Positions 1 through 6,892 are shown, numbered from the stretch's first letter. The stretch is 10,289 nucleotides of DNA from Gemmatimonas sp. UBA2094 (GCA_002331565.1 DCZC01000234.1:1-10289), one strand, 5' to 3'. The notes: generated by a model not told the origin, from the letters alone. Made by a program: numbers and translations.

Positions 1-1713
1 CCGGCGCCGCAGCAGCACTTCGGCTTCGCGCGCGGTGCTGGCCGCCATCGCCGCCTTGGCCGCATCGGCCGCGGCATCCGCCCGCACCCCGCGGATGATG
101 CGCTTCACGTCAGCCACGGCCCGCGGGGCGACGCTGAGTTGGCGCAGCCCGAGGCCGAGCAAGGCGAACACCGACAGCGGCTGCGACGCCATTTCGCCAC
201 AGACGCACACGTCGATGCCATGCGCCGCGCCGGTCGCCTGCACCTGCGCCATCAGCCGCAGCACGGCCGGATGAAACGGCGTGAAGCGCGGGGCGAGGTT
301 GGCATTGCCACGATCGACGGCCAGCATGTACTGCACCAGGTCGTTGGACCCGATGGAGAAGAAGTCCACGTCGCGCACGAGCGTATCGCACGCGACCGCG
401 GCGGCCGGTGTCTCGATCATCACGCCGAGCGGCACGTCATCACGGAAAGGCACACGCCGCGCGGCGAGTTCGTCCACGCACTCGCTGATGAGCTGGCGTG
501 TCTCGCGGACCTCGTCGACAGTGACGACGAGCGGCAACATGATGCGAAGGTCGCCGTGCACCGCCGCGCGCAACAGGGCGCGCAGCTGCACCTTGAACAA
601 TTCGCTCTCGTCGAGGCACATGCGGATGGCGCGCCATCCGAGGAACGGGTTGGCCTCGTGCGGGAATCCGCCCACCGGCAATTTGTCGCCACCGACGTCG
701 TAGGTGCGGATGATGACAGTTTGGCCACCGAACGCCTGCACGACGCGCTTGTAGGCGCGATACTGCTCCTCCTCGTCGGGCATGCTGGCCCGGCCCACGA
801 CGAGGAACTCGGTGCGCATGAGCCCCACCCCCTCGGCGCCGCTGTGGGCCCCAAAGTCGGCTTCTTCGGGGATGTCCACGTTCGCGCGCACCACGAGCGT
901 CACGCCGTCGCGCGTGACGGGCTCACTCATCGCGAGCTCGCGAATCACGCCGGCGCGGCCTTCCTCTTCCGCCACGCGCTGACGCGCTTCGTCGACTTCC
1001 GCCTCGGTGGGCGCAATGACGAGCGTCCCTTCGGCGCCATCGAGAATGGCGATTTCCCCGCCCTTCAGCACCGAGAGCGCCTGCCGCAACCCCACCACCG
1101 CCGGCAGCCCGAGCGAGCGCGCAAGAATGGCCACGTGCGCGGTGGCGGTCCCCGCTTCGGTGGCAATGGCCGCAATGCACTCGCGATCGAGCTGCATCGT
1201 GAGCGACGGCGTGAGGTCGTGCGTGACCAGGATGGTGTTGCTACCGCGTGGCACATCCACCGGATCGTGGTCGGGCAATCCGAGGAGCAGCGTCAGCACG
1301 CGGATGTGCACGTCGGTGAGGTCGCCCACCTTCTCGCGCAGCATGGGAGCGCTCGAGCGAGCAAAGCGCTGGCGCCATTCGAGCAGCACGATGTCGAACG
1401 CCTTTTCCGCCCCGAGATTCTGACGGATGAGCGCGATCGTGCTGCGGGTCAGCTCCCCATCATCGAGGATGGAGAGCTGCACGTCGAAGATGGCCGCCTC
1501 TTCGGGGCCCGTCTGCGCTTCGGTGCGCACGCGCAGGTGGCGGAGACGCTCGCGCGCCTTCTCCACGGCGCGCTGGAATCGCGCGATTTCCGCGTCGATC
1601 CCGTCGTCATCGACAAGCCGATGATGGACCTCGGGCACCTCCCATCGCAGGAGATGCACGGGACCCACGACGATTCCCGGCGAGGCGGGAATGCCGCGGA
1701 GGACCGACAGCAC
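1..1713 (-). CDS. ptsI: PTS Enzyme I (PEP-protein phosphotransferase), C-terminal end cut by window edge
   Basis: Cytoplasmic enzyme that takes phosphate from PEP and passes it to HPr, the first step of the PTS. I translated this frame by hand. It is open from a GTG at 1713, directly after the ptsH stop, to base 1, giving 571 codons; E. coli EI has 575, so only a short tail is missing. The N-terminus has the family sequence RGIPASPGI (residues 6-14). The HPr-binding helical region covers about 25-145, the phosphohistidine domain about 150-235 with His193, and the PEP-binding barrel about 260-545. Barrel motifs are GVGLMRTEF (Arg300), RTYDVGGDK (Arg336), Glu435, SIGSNDLVQY (453-462), Arg468 and CGEMAS with Cys505. 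The loop before His193 reads AGTATAH where most EIs have GGRTSH. A GGAGAG ribosome site lies 6 bases upstream of the start. The C-terminal 25 residues are Ala-rich. Family assignment is certain; full activity is inferred. Confidence 0.96.
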   Translation of the reverse strand, partial: MLSVLRGIPASPGIVVGPVHLLRWEVPEVHHRLVDDDGIDAEIARFQRAVEKARERLRHLRVRTEAQTGPEEAAIFDVQLSILDDGELTRSTIALIRQNLGAEKAFDIVLLEWRQRFARSSAPMLREKVGDLTDVHIRVLTLLLGLPDHDPVDVPRGSNTILVTHDLTPSLTMQLDRECIAAIATEAGTATAHVAILARSLGLPAVVGLRQALSVLKGGEIAILDGAEGTLVIAPTEAEVDEARQRVAEEEGRAGVIRELAMSEPVTRDGVTLVVRANVDIPEEADFGAHSGAEGVGLMRTEFLVVGRASMPDEEEQYRAYKRVVQAFGGQTVIIRTYDVGGDKLPVGGFPHEANPFLGWRAIRMCLDESELFKVQLRALLRAAVHGDLRIMLPLVVTVDEVRETRQLISECVDELAARRVPFRDDVPLGVMIETPAAAVACDTLVRDVDFFSIGSNDLVQYMLAVDRGNANLAPRFTPFHPAVLRLMAQVQATGAAHGIDVCVCGEMASQPLSVFALLGLGLRQLSVAPRAVADVKRIIRGVRADAAADAAKAAMAASTAREAEVLLRRR

Positions 1714-1980
1714 TCAGCTCTCTCCGAACCGGGACGCGACCAGTGTCGAGAGCGCGTCGAGCGCATCGTCGGCATCGGGTCCGGTTGCCCTGAGCGTGAT
1801 GATGGCCCCGTATTCGGCGGCCAGCATCATGACGCCCATGATGCTCTTGCCATTCACCTCGAGGTCGTCGCGCGAGATGGTGATGTCGGCCTTGAACTTC
1901 GAGGCCACCTTCACCATCTCGGCTGCCGGGCGCGCGTGCAACCCATGCTTGTTCACGATTTGGACGGATCGTTCAGCCAT
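1714..1980 (-). CDS. ptsH: HPr phosphocarrier protein
   Basis: Small cytoplasmic phosphocarrier (88 aa, the normal HPr length). It accepts phosphate from Enzyme I on His15 and hands it to EIIA. The His15 motif is NKHGLHARPA (residues 10-19). The regulatory serine motif GKSIMGVMM (44-52) places Ser46 exactly where HprK phosphorylates HPr in other bacteria, and hprK is present in the same cluster. A longer in-frame reading upstream exists, but it runs through the EIID gene in another frame and is rejected. The ATG at 1980 overlaps the EIID stop as TGATG and begins the canonical N-terminus. The stop abuts the GTG of ptsI. Function as both energy-coupling and regulatory HPr is inferred from the two intact phosphorylation sites. 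Confidence 0.97.
   Translation of the reverse strand: MAERSVQIVNKHGLHARPAAEMVKVASKFKADITISRDDLEVNGKSIMGVMMLAAEYGAIITLRATGPDADDALDALSTLVASRFGES
1720..1725 (-). promoter_or_regulatory. ribosome binding site of ptsI
   Basis: GGAGAG on the minus strand, 6 bases before the GTG at 1713 and inside the last codons of ptsH. It supports that GTG as the ptsI start, although the gene begins directly after the ptsH stop with no overlap. Confidence 0.6.
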
Positions 1981-2813
1981 CAACGGACCACCGAGTAGAG
2001 GACAAAGACCGCGAGCATCAGCAGGACCACGCGCCACCCCTCGGCACGACCCTGCAGGCGCACGAGGAGTACGGCCAACAGGGGCGTGGCAACCGCCACC
2101 CCCATGGGGATGGGCGACAGAGGCGCCTGCCCACCGATCGCCCGGTGCACCGCGAGGGGCAACGCCAGCCCGCCAAGTACGGCCGACACCAGACCAATGT
2201 AGCGCGGCCCGTGCTGGAGTACGGGGTGCCCCATGGCGCTGGCCACGCGTAGTCCGCACTGCCACCCGGCCCGGAGCCCCCAATCACGGAGCCCGAAGTG
2301 GCCGACGTTGTACAGGATGAGGAACCCCGCGACCACTCCCAGCGCGGACCAGCCGAAGCCGAAGAGCAGGAGCGCCACCAGCGAACAGGCGGGGAGCCAC
2401 GCGGCCCAGACCAGCCGGTCGCCGAGACTGCCCAATGGTCCACAGAGCGCGGTGCGGAACCGCTCGATGCGCGTGGCCGGCACCTGCTCCAATTCCACCC
2501 GCGCAAGCGCTCCCACGGCCAGACTGGCGAGGTACGGGTGGGCGTTGAAGTACACGGACTGCCGGGCCAGGGCGTCTTTGTAAGCCGGCCCGTCAGGTCC
2601 GCCAGGGAGCTGCCGCAGCGCGGGCTCGATGCAGAAGCCCATGCCATTACCGACCAGGATTTCGTAGTTCCACGAGCCCTGAATGGCGAGGCAGCGGAGC
2701 AGCATGGCCAGTCGCAACGGCGTGGGAAGGTGCGGGGGCGGCAATGTGCCCACCACCGGCATGCTCATCGTGTCGGTGTGGAGCGCCGGGTTGTCGAGTC
2801 CGGTCTCAGGCAC
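1980..2813 (-). CDS. PTS mannose/fructose/sorbose-family EIID membrane component
   Basis: Membrane partner of EIIC in mannose-type permeases; it is found only in this PTS family and is needed for substrate translocation. The 277 residues match the usual EIID size. Recognisable family sequences are QGSWNYEILVGNGMGF (45-60), followed by EPALR, YFNAHPYLAS (88-97), and CGPLGSLGDRLVW (124-136), equivalent to the conserved GPL-GD-W segment. Hydrophobic segments lie at about 136-170, 205-225, 236-252 and 261-275, as expected for the C-terminal membrane part. The start chosen is the GTG at 2813, which overlaps the EIIC stop by 8 bases. An ATG at 2768 (residue 16) is an alternative, but it would leave a gap and also lacks a clear ribosome site. 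The first 30 residues are poorly conserved and Pro-rich. Substrate specificity cannot be read from the sequence. Confidence 0.93.
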   Translation of the reverse strand: MPETGLDNPALHTDTMSMPVVGTLPPPHLPTPLRLAMLLRCLAIQGSWNYEILVGNGMGFCIEPALRQLPGGPDGPAYKDALARQSVYFNAHPYLASLAVGALARVELEQVPATRIERFRTALCGPLGSLGDRLVWAAWLPACSLVALLLFGFGWSALGVVAGFLILYNVGHFGLRDWGLRAGWQCGLRVASAMGHPVLQHGPRYIGLVSAVLGGLALPLAVHRAIGGQAPLSPIPMGVAVATPLLAVLLVRLQGRAEGWRVVLLMLAVFVLYSVVR

Positions 2814-3516
2814 CGGCCATCACCAGCAGCGTGCCGACGGCGAGCGACACCACGAACAGGCGCCGCGTGCCGTTGATGGCGTGGAAATCCTTCCACACCG
2901 CCGCGGCCGCCACGGCGGCGACGAGCGTGATGATGATGGCGCGCGACAGATCCTCGCTCACGCTCCACCGCGCGTTCACGTGAACAGCCACGGGGCGGGC
3001 CACGAGAATCACGAGCGCCCCCAGCAAGGTTCCCCGCACAAGATCCAGCGTCATCCCGAACACCTGCAGCCCGATGACGGTGTTACGGGACCCGGCGGCA
3101 AGCTGGTCGAGGCGGGGGCGCGCGAAGCCGGCGATGATCTGCCGCTGCTGCACCATGGTCCAGCCACCGATCCAGCCGGTGGCGATGCCGACCAGCACGG
3201 CCACGGCGAAGGCCCCGACATCGGGGAACGACGAGCTGGTGGCGCCCACTGAGGCCACTGCGCCGGCCGCCACCGAGGCGGAGCCCCACTCCGGATACCG
3301 GGAGGCGCCCACCGGGAGCGACTCGAGCGCGAGACACTCGAGGGCCGTGCCGCACACGAGACCGGCCTCGGGCGCACCGAGGAAGGCTCCGCCCAGCGTC
3401 GCGCCCACGATAGGGCGCGAGATCATCGCCTGGGGAAAGCCAACGACATCGAGGCCCACCACACCCGCGAGCAGCGCGAGGGGCACCAGATCGATGAGAG
3501 CGGCCGGAAACGTCAT
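2806..3516 (-). CDS. PTS mannose/fructose/sorbose-family EIIC membrane component
   Basis: Integral membrane permease subunit of a mannose-type PTS. The protein has 236 residues and is mostly hydrophobic, with likely membrane segments near 8-26, 36-60, 80-95, 100-120, 145-178 and 190-235. The family motif around QAMISRPIVGATLGG (29-43) and the later ALECLALESLPVGA stretch (58-71) match the conserved ISRP and LPVGA regions of EIIC proteins. The start is ambiguous by one codon: a TTG at 3519 is immediately followed by an ATG at 3516. I prefer the ATG because it makes a TGATG overlap with the EIIB stop, the same junction type seen elsewhere in this cluster. It lies between EIIB and EIID in the standard family order. 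The sugar is unknown. Confidence 0.93.
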   Translation of the reverse strand: MTFPAALIDLVPLALLAGVVGLDVVGFPQAMISRPIVGATLGGAFLGAPEAGLVCGTALECLALESLPVGASRYPEWGSASVAAGAVASVGATSSSFPDVGAFAVAVLVGIATGWIGGWTMVQQRQIIAGFARPRLDQLAAGSRNTVIGLQVFGMTLDLVRGTLLGALVILVARPVAVHVNARWSVSEDLSRAIIITLVAAVAAAAVWKDFHAINGTRRLFVVSLAVGTLLVMAGA

Positions 3517-4010
3517 CAATCCGTGGCCGTGGAGGCGAGCAGTTCGTTGAGCGGCACGGCGCGCGCCGTGGGCACGTCTTGCGCCGTCACCTCGACGCCC
3601 TGCGCTTCGATGGCGCGCAGGCCCGCTTCTTCGGCGGCCGTGAGGAACACATAGCGGAGACGGCCGGCGCGCCCTGGTGAATGGTGCACGCCTCCGACGT
3701 TCACGGTGCGGATACGTCCCGGGGCGGCCTTCACGAGCCGTTCCATGGTGCCGATATCGCCAACCAGCACGATGCCGGGCTGCGGGCTACGCTCGAAGTC
3801 GGCGAGTCGCTCGGCGGCTTCGTCGACCGTGTGGAAGTGCACGGACATTTCGGGCGGCACCCCCATGCGGTACAGCTCCTGCTCCCACTCGCTCGAAGCA
3901 ACCTCGTCGTCCACGAGCACGATGAAGCGGAGCTCGAGCGGCTGCCCCCAGCCCACGACTACCTGGCCGTGTATGAGACGATCGTCGATGCGATAGAGCG
4001 CGATAGGCAT
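3516..4010 (-). CDS. PTS mannose/fructose/sorbose-family EIIB component
   Basis: Cytoplasmic EIIB that takes phosphate from EIIA on a histidine and passes it to the substrate at the EIIC/EIID membrane complex. The 164 residues fit a single EIIB domain. The N-terminal motif YRIDDRLIHGQVVVGW (6-21) carries the phospho-acceptor His14. NVGGVHHSPGR (104-114) and RYVFLT (119-124) are further family signatures. The frame stays open upstream to 4229, but that extension overlaps EIIA and is a low-complexity Arg-rich translation, so the ATG at 4010 that begins the domain is chosen. The start is 29 bases after the EIIA stop. The bases before it (CCTCCCTCCGC on the coding strand) contain no Shine-Dalgarno sequence. 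Confidence 0.94.
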   Translation of the reverse strand: MPIALYRIDDRLIHGQVVVGWGQPLELRFIVLVDDEVASSEWEQELYRMGVPPEMSVHFHTVDEAAERLADFERSPQPGIVLVGDIGTMERLVKAAPGRIRTVNVGGVHHSPGRAGRLRYVFLTAAEEAGLRAIEAQGVEVTAQDVPTARAVPLNELLASTATD

Positions 4011-4039
4011 GCGGAGGGAGGACTCGGGGCTGCTGGCGA

Positions 4040-4465
4040 TCAGGCGCCGGCGACGGCGGCGCCGTGCATCACCATGGCGGCGCGGCCCCGATCGAGGGCG
4101 GCCTGCACGGCCTGTGCGGGATCGTCGACGTTCTGCATGGCGAAATCGAGCAACAGCGAAAGATTGACGCCGGTGACGAGCAAGACGCCTGGGCGCTCGC
4201 GGATCATGCGGCGCACCGCCATTGTGCAACTGCCGGCGGGGAGATCAGTGAAGATGACGCGGGCGCCGGTGGTGTCGAGCGCCTGTGCCAGAGTGCCCTG
4301 AATGTCCTCCAGACAGAGCCCCGTGTTGGAGATGGGCACGAACTGTGCGCCGCGTCCCGTGATCTGCTCCACCGCCGAGATGAGGCCCGACGCGAACGTG
4401 CCGTGCCCCGCCACGATCCCGCGCACGGCCAAAGGCGACGCCGTCCCTGCGTTCGGATCCGTCAC
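4040..4465 (-). CDS. PTS mannose-family EIIA component
   Basis: Cytoplasmic EIIA (ManX N-terminal domain type, 141 aa, single domain), which receives phosphate from HPr and donates it to EIIB. The phospho-acceptor is His21 in GIVAGHGTFASGL (16-28), equivalent to His10 of E. coli ManX. DLPAGSC (73-79) and LLVTGVNLSLLLDF (95-108) match the conserved FDLPGGSP and GVNLPML regions of the family. The start is a GTG at 4465 that shares one base with the TAG of hprK (TAGTG), preceded by a strong AGGAGG at 4476-4481. EIIA and EIIB are separate proteins here, unlike the fused E. coli ManX. Single-domain EIIA proteins of this type can also have regulatory roles without transport, but an EIIC/EIID pair follows directly. 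Confidence 0.94.
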   Translation of the reverse strand: MTDPNAGTASPLAVRGIVAGHGTFASGLISAVEQITGRGAQFVPISNTGLCLEDIQGTLAQALDTTGARVIFTDLPAGSCTMAVRRMIRERPGVLLVTGVNLSLLLDFAMQNVDDPAQAVQAALDRGRAAMVMHGAAVAGA

Positions 4466-5439
4466 TACTCGTCATCCTCCTGCAAGTACCGCTGCACGTC
4501 CGACTTCCGGTGCATCTGGGTGATGAGTCGTTCGTTGAAGGCGGTCGCGGTATCGTACCCGCGATAATAGCGCAGCAGGTGGTTCATCGCGATCACTTCC
4601 GCGATGACCGTGATGTTCTTGCCGGGATTGAGGTGCACCGTGATCTTCGGGATCTCGACCCCGAGAATATCGATGGTCTGTACGTCGAGCCCGGTGCGAT
4701 CCACTTGGGCATCGGCGTCCCACTCTTCCAGCACGACCACCACCTCGAGCCGCTTCTGCTGCCGTACGGCGTGGATGCCGAAGATCGCGGGGACATCGAG
4801 CAGGCCGACCCCGCGGATTTCCATGAAGTGCCGCTGCAGTTCGTGCCCCTTGCCGATGAGCACGTCGTTGCCGCGCCGCGACACGAACACGAGGTCGTCG
4901 GCCACGAGCCGGTGTCCGCGCTCGACGAGGTCGAGGACGCACTCCGACTTGCCGATGCCGCTCTTTCCGGTGAAGAAGAGGCCCACGCCATACACATCAG
5001 CCAGCGAGCCGTGCATGGTGGTGGTGGGTGCGAACTGGTCGGCGAGGAACGGCTTGATGAGGCGATAGAACTCGGCCGTCTTGAGACGCGACCGCAGGAT
5101 GGTGACCCCGGCGTCCTCGGCGAGCCGCATGAACGGCTCGGGGGGTTCCAGCGCTTTCGTGATGAAGGCGCAGGGTACCGGGAAGCCGAAGAACTGTTCG
5201 AGGTTGATGGCGCGTTGCGCGGTATCGAGCGACTGCAGATAGGTGATCTCGGTTTCGCCGAGGACCTGGATGCGCTGGTAGGGGAACCGATTGATGTAGC
5301 CGGCGAGGACGAGCCCCGGGCTCGACGCCTCGGGGCTCGTGATCTCACGGTCGAGACCGGTGGCCGGGCCGAGCAGCTCCAGTTCGAGCACGTCCTTCAT
5401 GCGCTCATAGAGCGTGCCCACGGTCAGGCGTCGTGTCAC
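4465..5439 (-). CDS. hprK: HPr kinase/phosphorylase
   Basis: Bifunctional enzyme that phosphorylates HPr on Ser46 and removes that phosphate, setting how much HPr is free for the PTS. The length of 324 aa is typical. The N-terminal domain covers about 1-130 and the kinase domain about 135-320. Visible in order are His143 in TMHGSLADVYG, the Walker A loop GKSGIGKS (158-165), ADDLV (180-184), the HPrK signature EIRGVGLLDV (207-216), and NPGKNITVIAEVIAMNHLLR (271-290), the conserved C-terminal region. The GTG start at 5439 overlaps the hpf stop as GTGA, with AAGGAG 10 bases upstream. The last codons encode the ribosome site of the EIIA gene. The substrate, HPr with Ser46, is encoded five genes downstream. 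RapZ, often found next to hprK in proteobacterial versions of this cluster, is absent. Confidence 0.97.
   Translation of the reverse strand: MTRRLTVGTLYERMKDVLELELLGPATGLDREITSPEASSPGLVLAGYINRFPYQRIQVLGETEITYLQSLDTAQRAINLEQFFGFPVPCAFITKALEPPEPFMRLAEDAGVTILRSRLKTAEFYRLIKPFLADQFAPTTTMHGSLADVYGVGLFFTGKSGIGKSECVLDLVERGHRLVADDLVFVSRRGNDVLIGKGHELQRHFMEIRGVGLLDVPAIFGIHAVRQQKRLEVVVVLEEWDADAQVDRTGLDVQTIDILGVEIPKITVHLNPGKNITVIAEVIAMNHLLRYYRGYDTATAFNERLITQMHRKSDVQRYLQEDDE
4476..4481 (-). promoter_or_regulatory. strong Shine-Dalgarno of the EIIA gene inside hprK
   Basis: Perfect AGGAGG on the minus strand, 10 bases before the GTG at 4465, within the last codons of hprK. It fixes the EIIA start and suggests that the PTS components are translated efficiently from here onward. 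Confidence 0.7.
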
Positions 5440-5747
5440 CCGGTGCGATCTCCTTCACGAGGGCTGCGACGCGAGCGACGCGCGCGTGCCACCTGGCTTT
5501 CGAGACGATGGACGGCGGTGGCGAGCGCCGGCGCAAAGGCGCGGGCATCGGCCACGGCGAAGAGCTCGCGGTGTCGGGACCCGCGCAGCACGAGTTCAAC
5601 ACGACGGGTCTCTCCGTCACCGACGAATCGCACGATGGCATTGGCGACCGTGTGGAGTCGCGTGGCAATACGGCGGATGGCCTTTTCGGCCTGGGCGCGA
5701 AGCGAGTCGGACACTTCGGCGTGGTGCGCGTGCAGGATGATCTCCAT
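5436..5747 (-). CDS. hpf: short-form ribosome hibernation promoting factor (HPF/RaiA family)
   Basis: Predicted ribosome-associated factor that binds the 30S decoding centre and helps store inactive ribosomes when growth slows. The protein has 103 residues, the short-HPF size. There is no room for the C-terminal dimerisation domain of long HPF. The N-terminal pattern fits the family: a beta strand (MEIILHAHHAEV), a helix with DSLRAQAEKAIRRI (14-27), strand RRVELVLRG (48-56), and the ARAFAPALATAVHRLESQV helix (68-86). The C-terminus (87-103) is a basic tail rich in Arg. The start ATG at 5747 makes TGATG with the glycosyltransferase stop and has a very strong purine-rich ribosome site 6 bases upstream. 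Lying directly before hprK resembles the hpf-PTS part of proteobacterial rpoN operons. Divergent sequence leaves some doubt about the exact subtype. Confidence 0.82.
   Translation of the reverse strand: MEIILHAHHAEVSDSLRAQAEKAIRRIATRLHTVANAIVRFVGDGETRRVELVLRGSRHRELFAVADARAFAPALATAVHRLESQVARARRSRRSPREGDRTG
5450..5455 (-). promoter_or_regulatory. ribosome binding site of hprK
   Basis: AAGGAG on the minus strand, 10 bases before the GTG at 5439, inside the end of hpf. It supports the GTG start that overlaps the hpf stop. Confidence 0.6.
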
Positions 5748-6892
5748 CAGCGACCTTCCTCCCTTCCCACCACCTCACGGAGGTGGGCTTCAGTCTCCTT
5801 GGCGGCGTTCGCCCAGGTGAAGCCTTCGGCGAAACGTCGTGCATTGGCCCCCAGGTGTTCGACGAGCGTCCGCTCGTCGCTGAGGCGCCGCATGCAGGCA
5901 GCCATGGCAGCCACGTCGCCGTGGGGCACGAGGAATCCCGTCTCGTCGTGCTTCACGGACTCACGGATGCCCGGGGAGTTTGACGCAATCACCGGGGTGC
6001 CGCTCGCAGCCGCTTCCAGGTTCGTGATTCCCCACCCCTCCTTTGGTGATGCGAAAACCGTTGCCCAGGCTCGTCGCAGCAGGGCGCACTTCGCCGTCTC
6101 GTCAATACGACCCAAAAAGCGTACCCGCGAAGCGACCCCGAGGTTTCCCGCCAGCTGCTCGAGTTCCGGACGGAACTCGCCGGCACCAGCAATTTCGAGG
6201 GTGGCTTCAGGGAGGTGGCTGGCGGCGAACGCCCTGAGCACCAAGTCGACACCCTTATACTTCTTCAAGCGGCCGAGATACGCAAATACGGGCCGCGGCG
6301 CGCGTACGGTGGGATCGGGCGTGTAGTGCGTGCTGTCGATCCCCGGGAAGATGACGCGGATCCGGTCGGCCTCGATCCCACGCTGCACGAGGTCCTGCTT
6401 CGTGCTTTCGCTGATTGCCTCGAAAGCGTGCCCCCGGTAGAACCACGGCAACGGTTTCTCGGACAGCCAGACGGCCGCGGCAAGGGGTGCGGCGAGTTCC
6501 TGAAAGGCGGTACCGCCGAAGAGGTGGGGGACCAACCCCACCAGCCTGGGAAGCCGCCAGGTGGGCGTGTACAACGGCACCTTGTTGATGTCTTCGACCA
6601 CCACGTCGAAGTCGCGCCGCACGAGGTGCGAGTGCCAGTACCGCCGGGCCAGAAACGGGAACGTCTGGCGGGTCCCCACCCGGTGGACCTCGATGCCGTC
6701 GAGCGTTGCCCGCGGCGGACAGCCGGGCCAGCCACCACAGAGGAGCACGACCTCGTGCCCGGCCGCAGCGAGGCGTCCGAAAATCTCGTGCAGGTGGATC
6801 TCGGCCCCACCGGCGAGCGGATTGTCGCGGCACTGCCAGTTCACCACGGCAATGCGCAGCCGAGCGCCGGGCACAATCCCCGCTGCAGTCAC
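5747..6892 (-). CDS. family 4 glycosyltransferase (GT-B fold)
   Basis: Predicted cytoplasmic, retaining glycosyltransferase of the GT4 family, 381 aa. The N-terminal domain begins RIAVVNWQCRDNPLAGGAEIHLHE (13-36), with the AGGAE glycine loop typical of GT4 enzymes. The C-terminal donor-binding domain begins near PVFAYLGRLKKYKGVDLVL (201-219) and carries the EX7E motif Glu285...Glu293 in EGWGITNLEAAASGTPVIAS (285-304), which binds the nucleotide sugar. No signal peptide or membrane segment is evident. The start is GTG at 6892, overlapping the nusB stop as GTGA; no good Shine-Dalgarno is visible there, so translation probably depends on coupling. Its donor, acceptor and pathway cannot be told from the sequence. 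No other cell-envelope or polysaccharide gene is in the window, so its place between nusB and hpf is unexplained. Confidence 0.93.
   Translation of the reverse strand: MTAAGIVPGARLRIAVVNWQCRDNPLAGGAEIHLHEIFGRLAAAGHEVVLLCGGWPGCPPRATLDGIEVHRVGTRQTFPFLARRYWHSHLVRRDFDVVVEDINKVPLYTPTWRLPRLVGLVPHLFGGTAFQELAAPLAAAVWLSEKPLPWFYRGHAFEAISESTKQDLVQRGIEADRIRVIFPGIDSTHYTPDPTVRAPRPVFAYLGRLKKYKGVDLVLRAFAASHLPEATLEIAGAGEFRPELEQLAGNLGVASRVRFLGRIDETAKCALLRRAWATVFASPKEGWGITNLEAAASGTPVIASNSPGIRESVKHDETGFLVPHGDVAAMAACMRRLSDERTLVEHLGANARRFAEGFTWANAAKETEAHLREVVGREEGR
5754..5763 (-). promoter_or_regulatory. strong purine-rich ribosome binding site of hpf
   Basis: GGGAGGAAGG on the minus strand, 6 bases before the ATG at 5747, at the end of the glycosyltransferase gene. 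It is one of the strongest ribosome sites in the window and suggests that hpf is made in larger amounts than its upstream neighbour. Confidence 0.65.

Noticed and set aside
139..1998. A 619-codon plus-strand open frame opposite ptsI and ptsH
   Set aside because: It is rich in His, Arg and Ala in the pattern given by the antisense of GC-rich coding DNA, matches no family I know, and lies opposite genes with unmistakable motifs.
1714..2283. A 189-residue N-terminally extended HPr
   Set aside because: The extra 101 residues are an out-of-frame reading of the EIID gene, rich in Gly, Ala and Arg. The ATG at 1980 starts the canonical HPr and overlaps the EIID stop.
3516..4229. A 237-residue N-terminally extended EIIB
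   Set aside because: The first 73 residues are an Arg-rich out-of-frame reading of the EIIA gene; the EIIB domain starts at the ATG at 4010.
4510..5820. A 436-codon plus-strand open frame opposite hprK and hpf
   Set aside because: It is an antisense shadow; its composition mirrors the hprK codons and its end is Arg/Ser low complexity.
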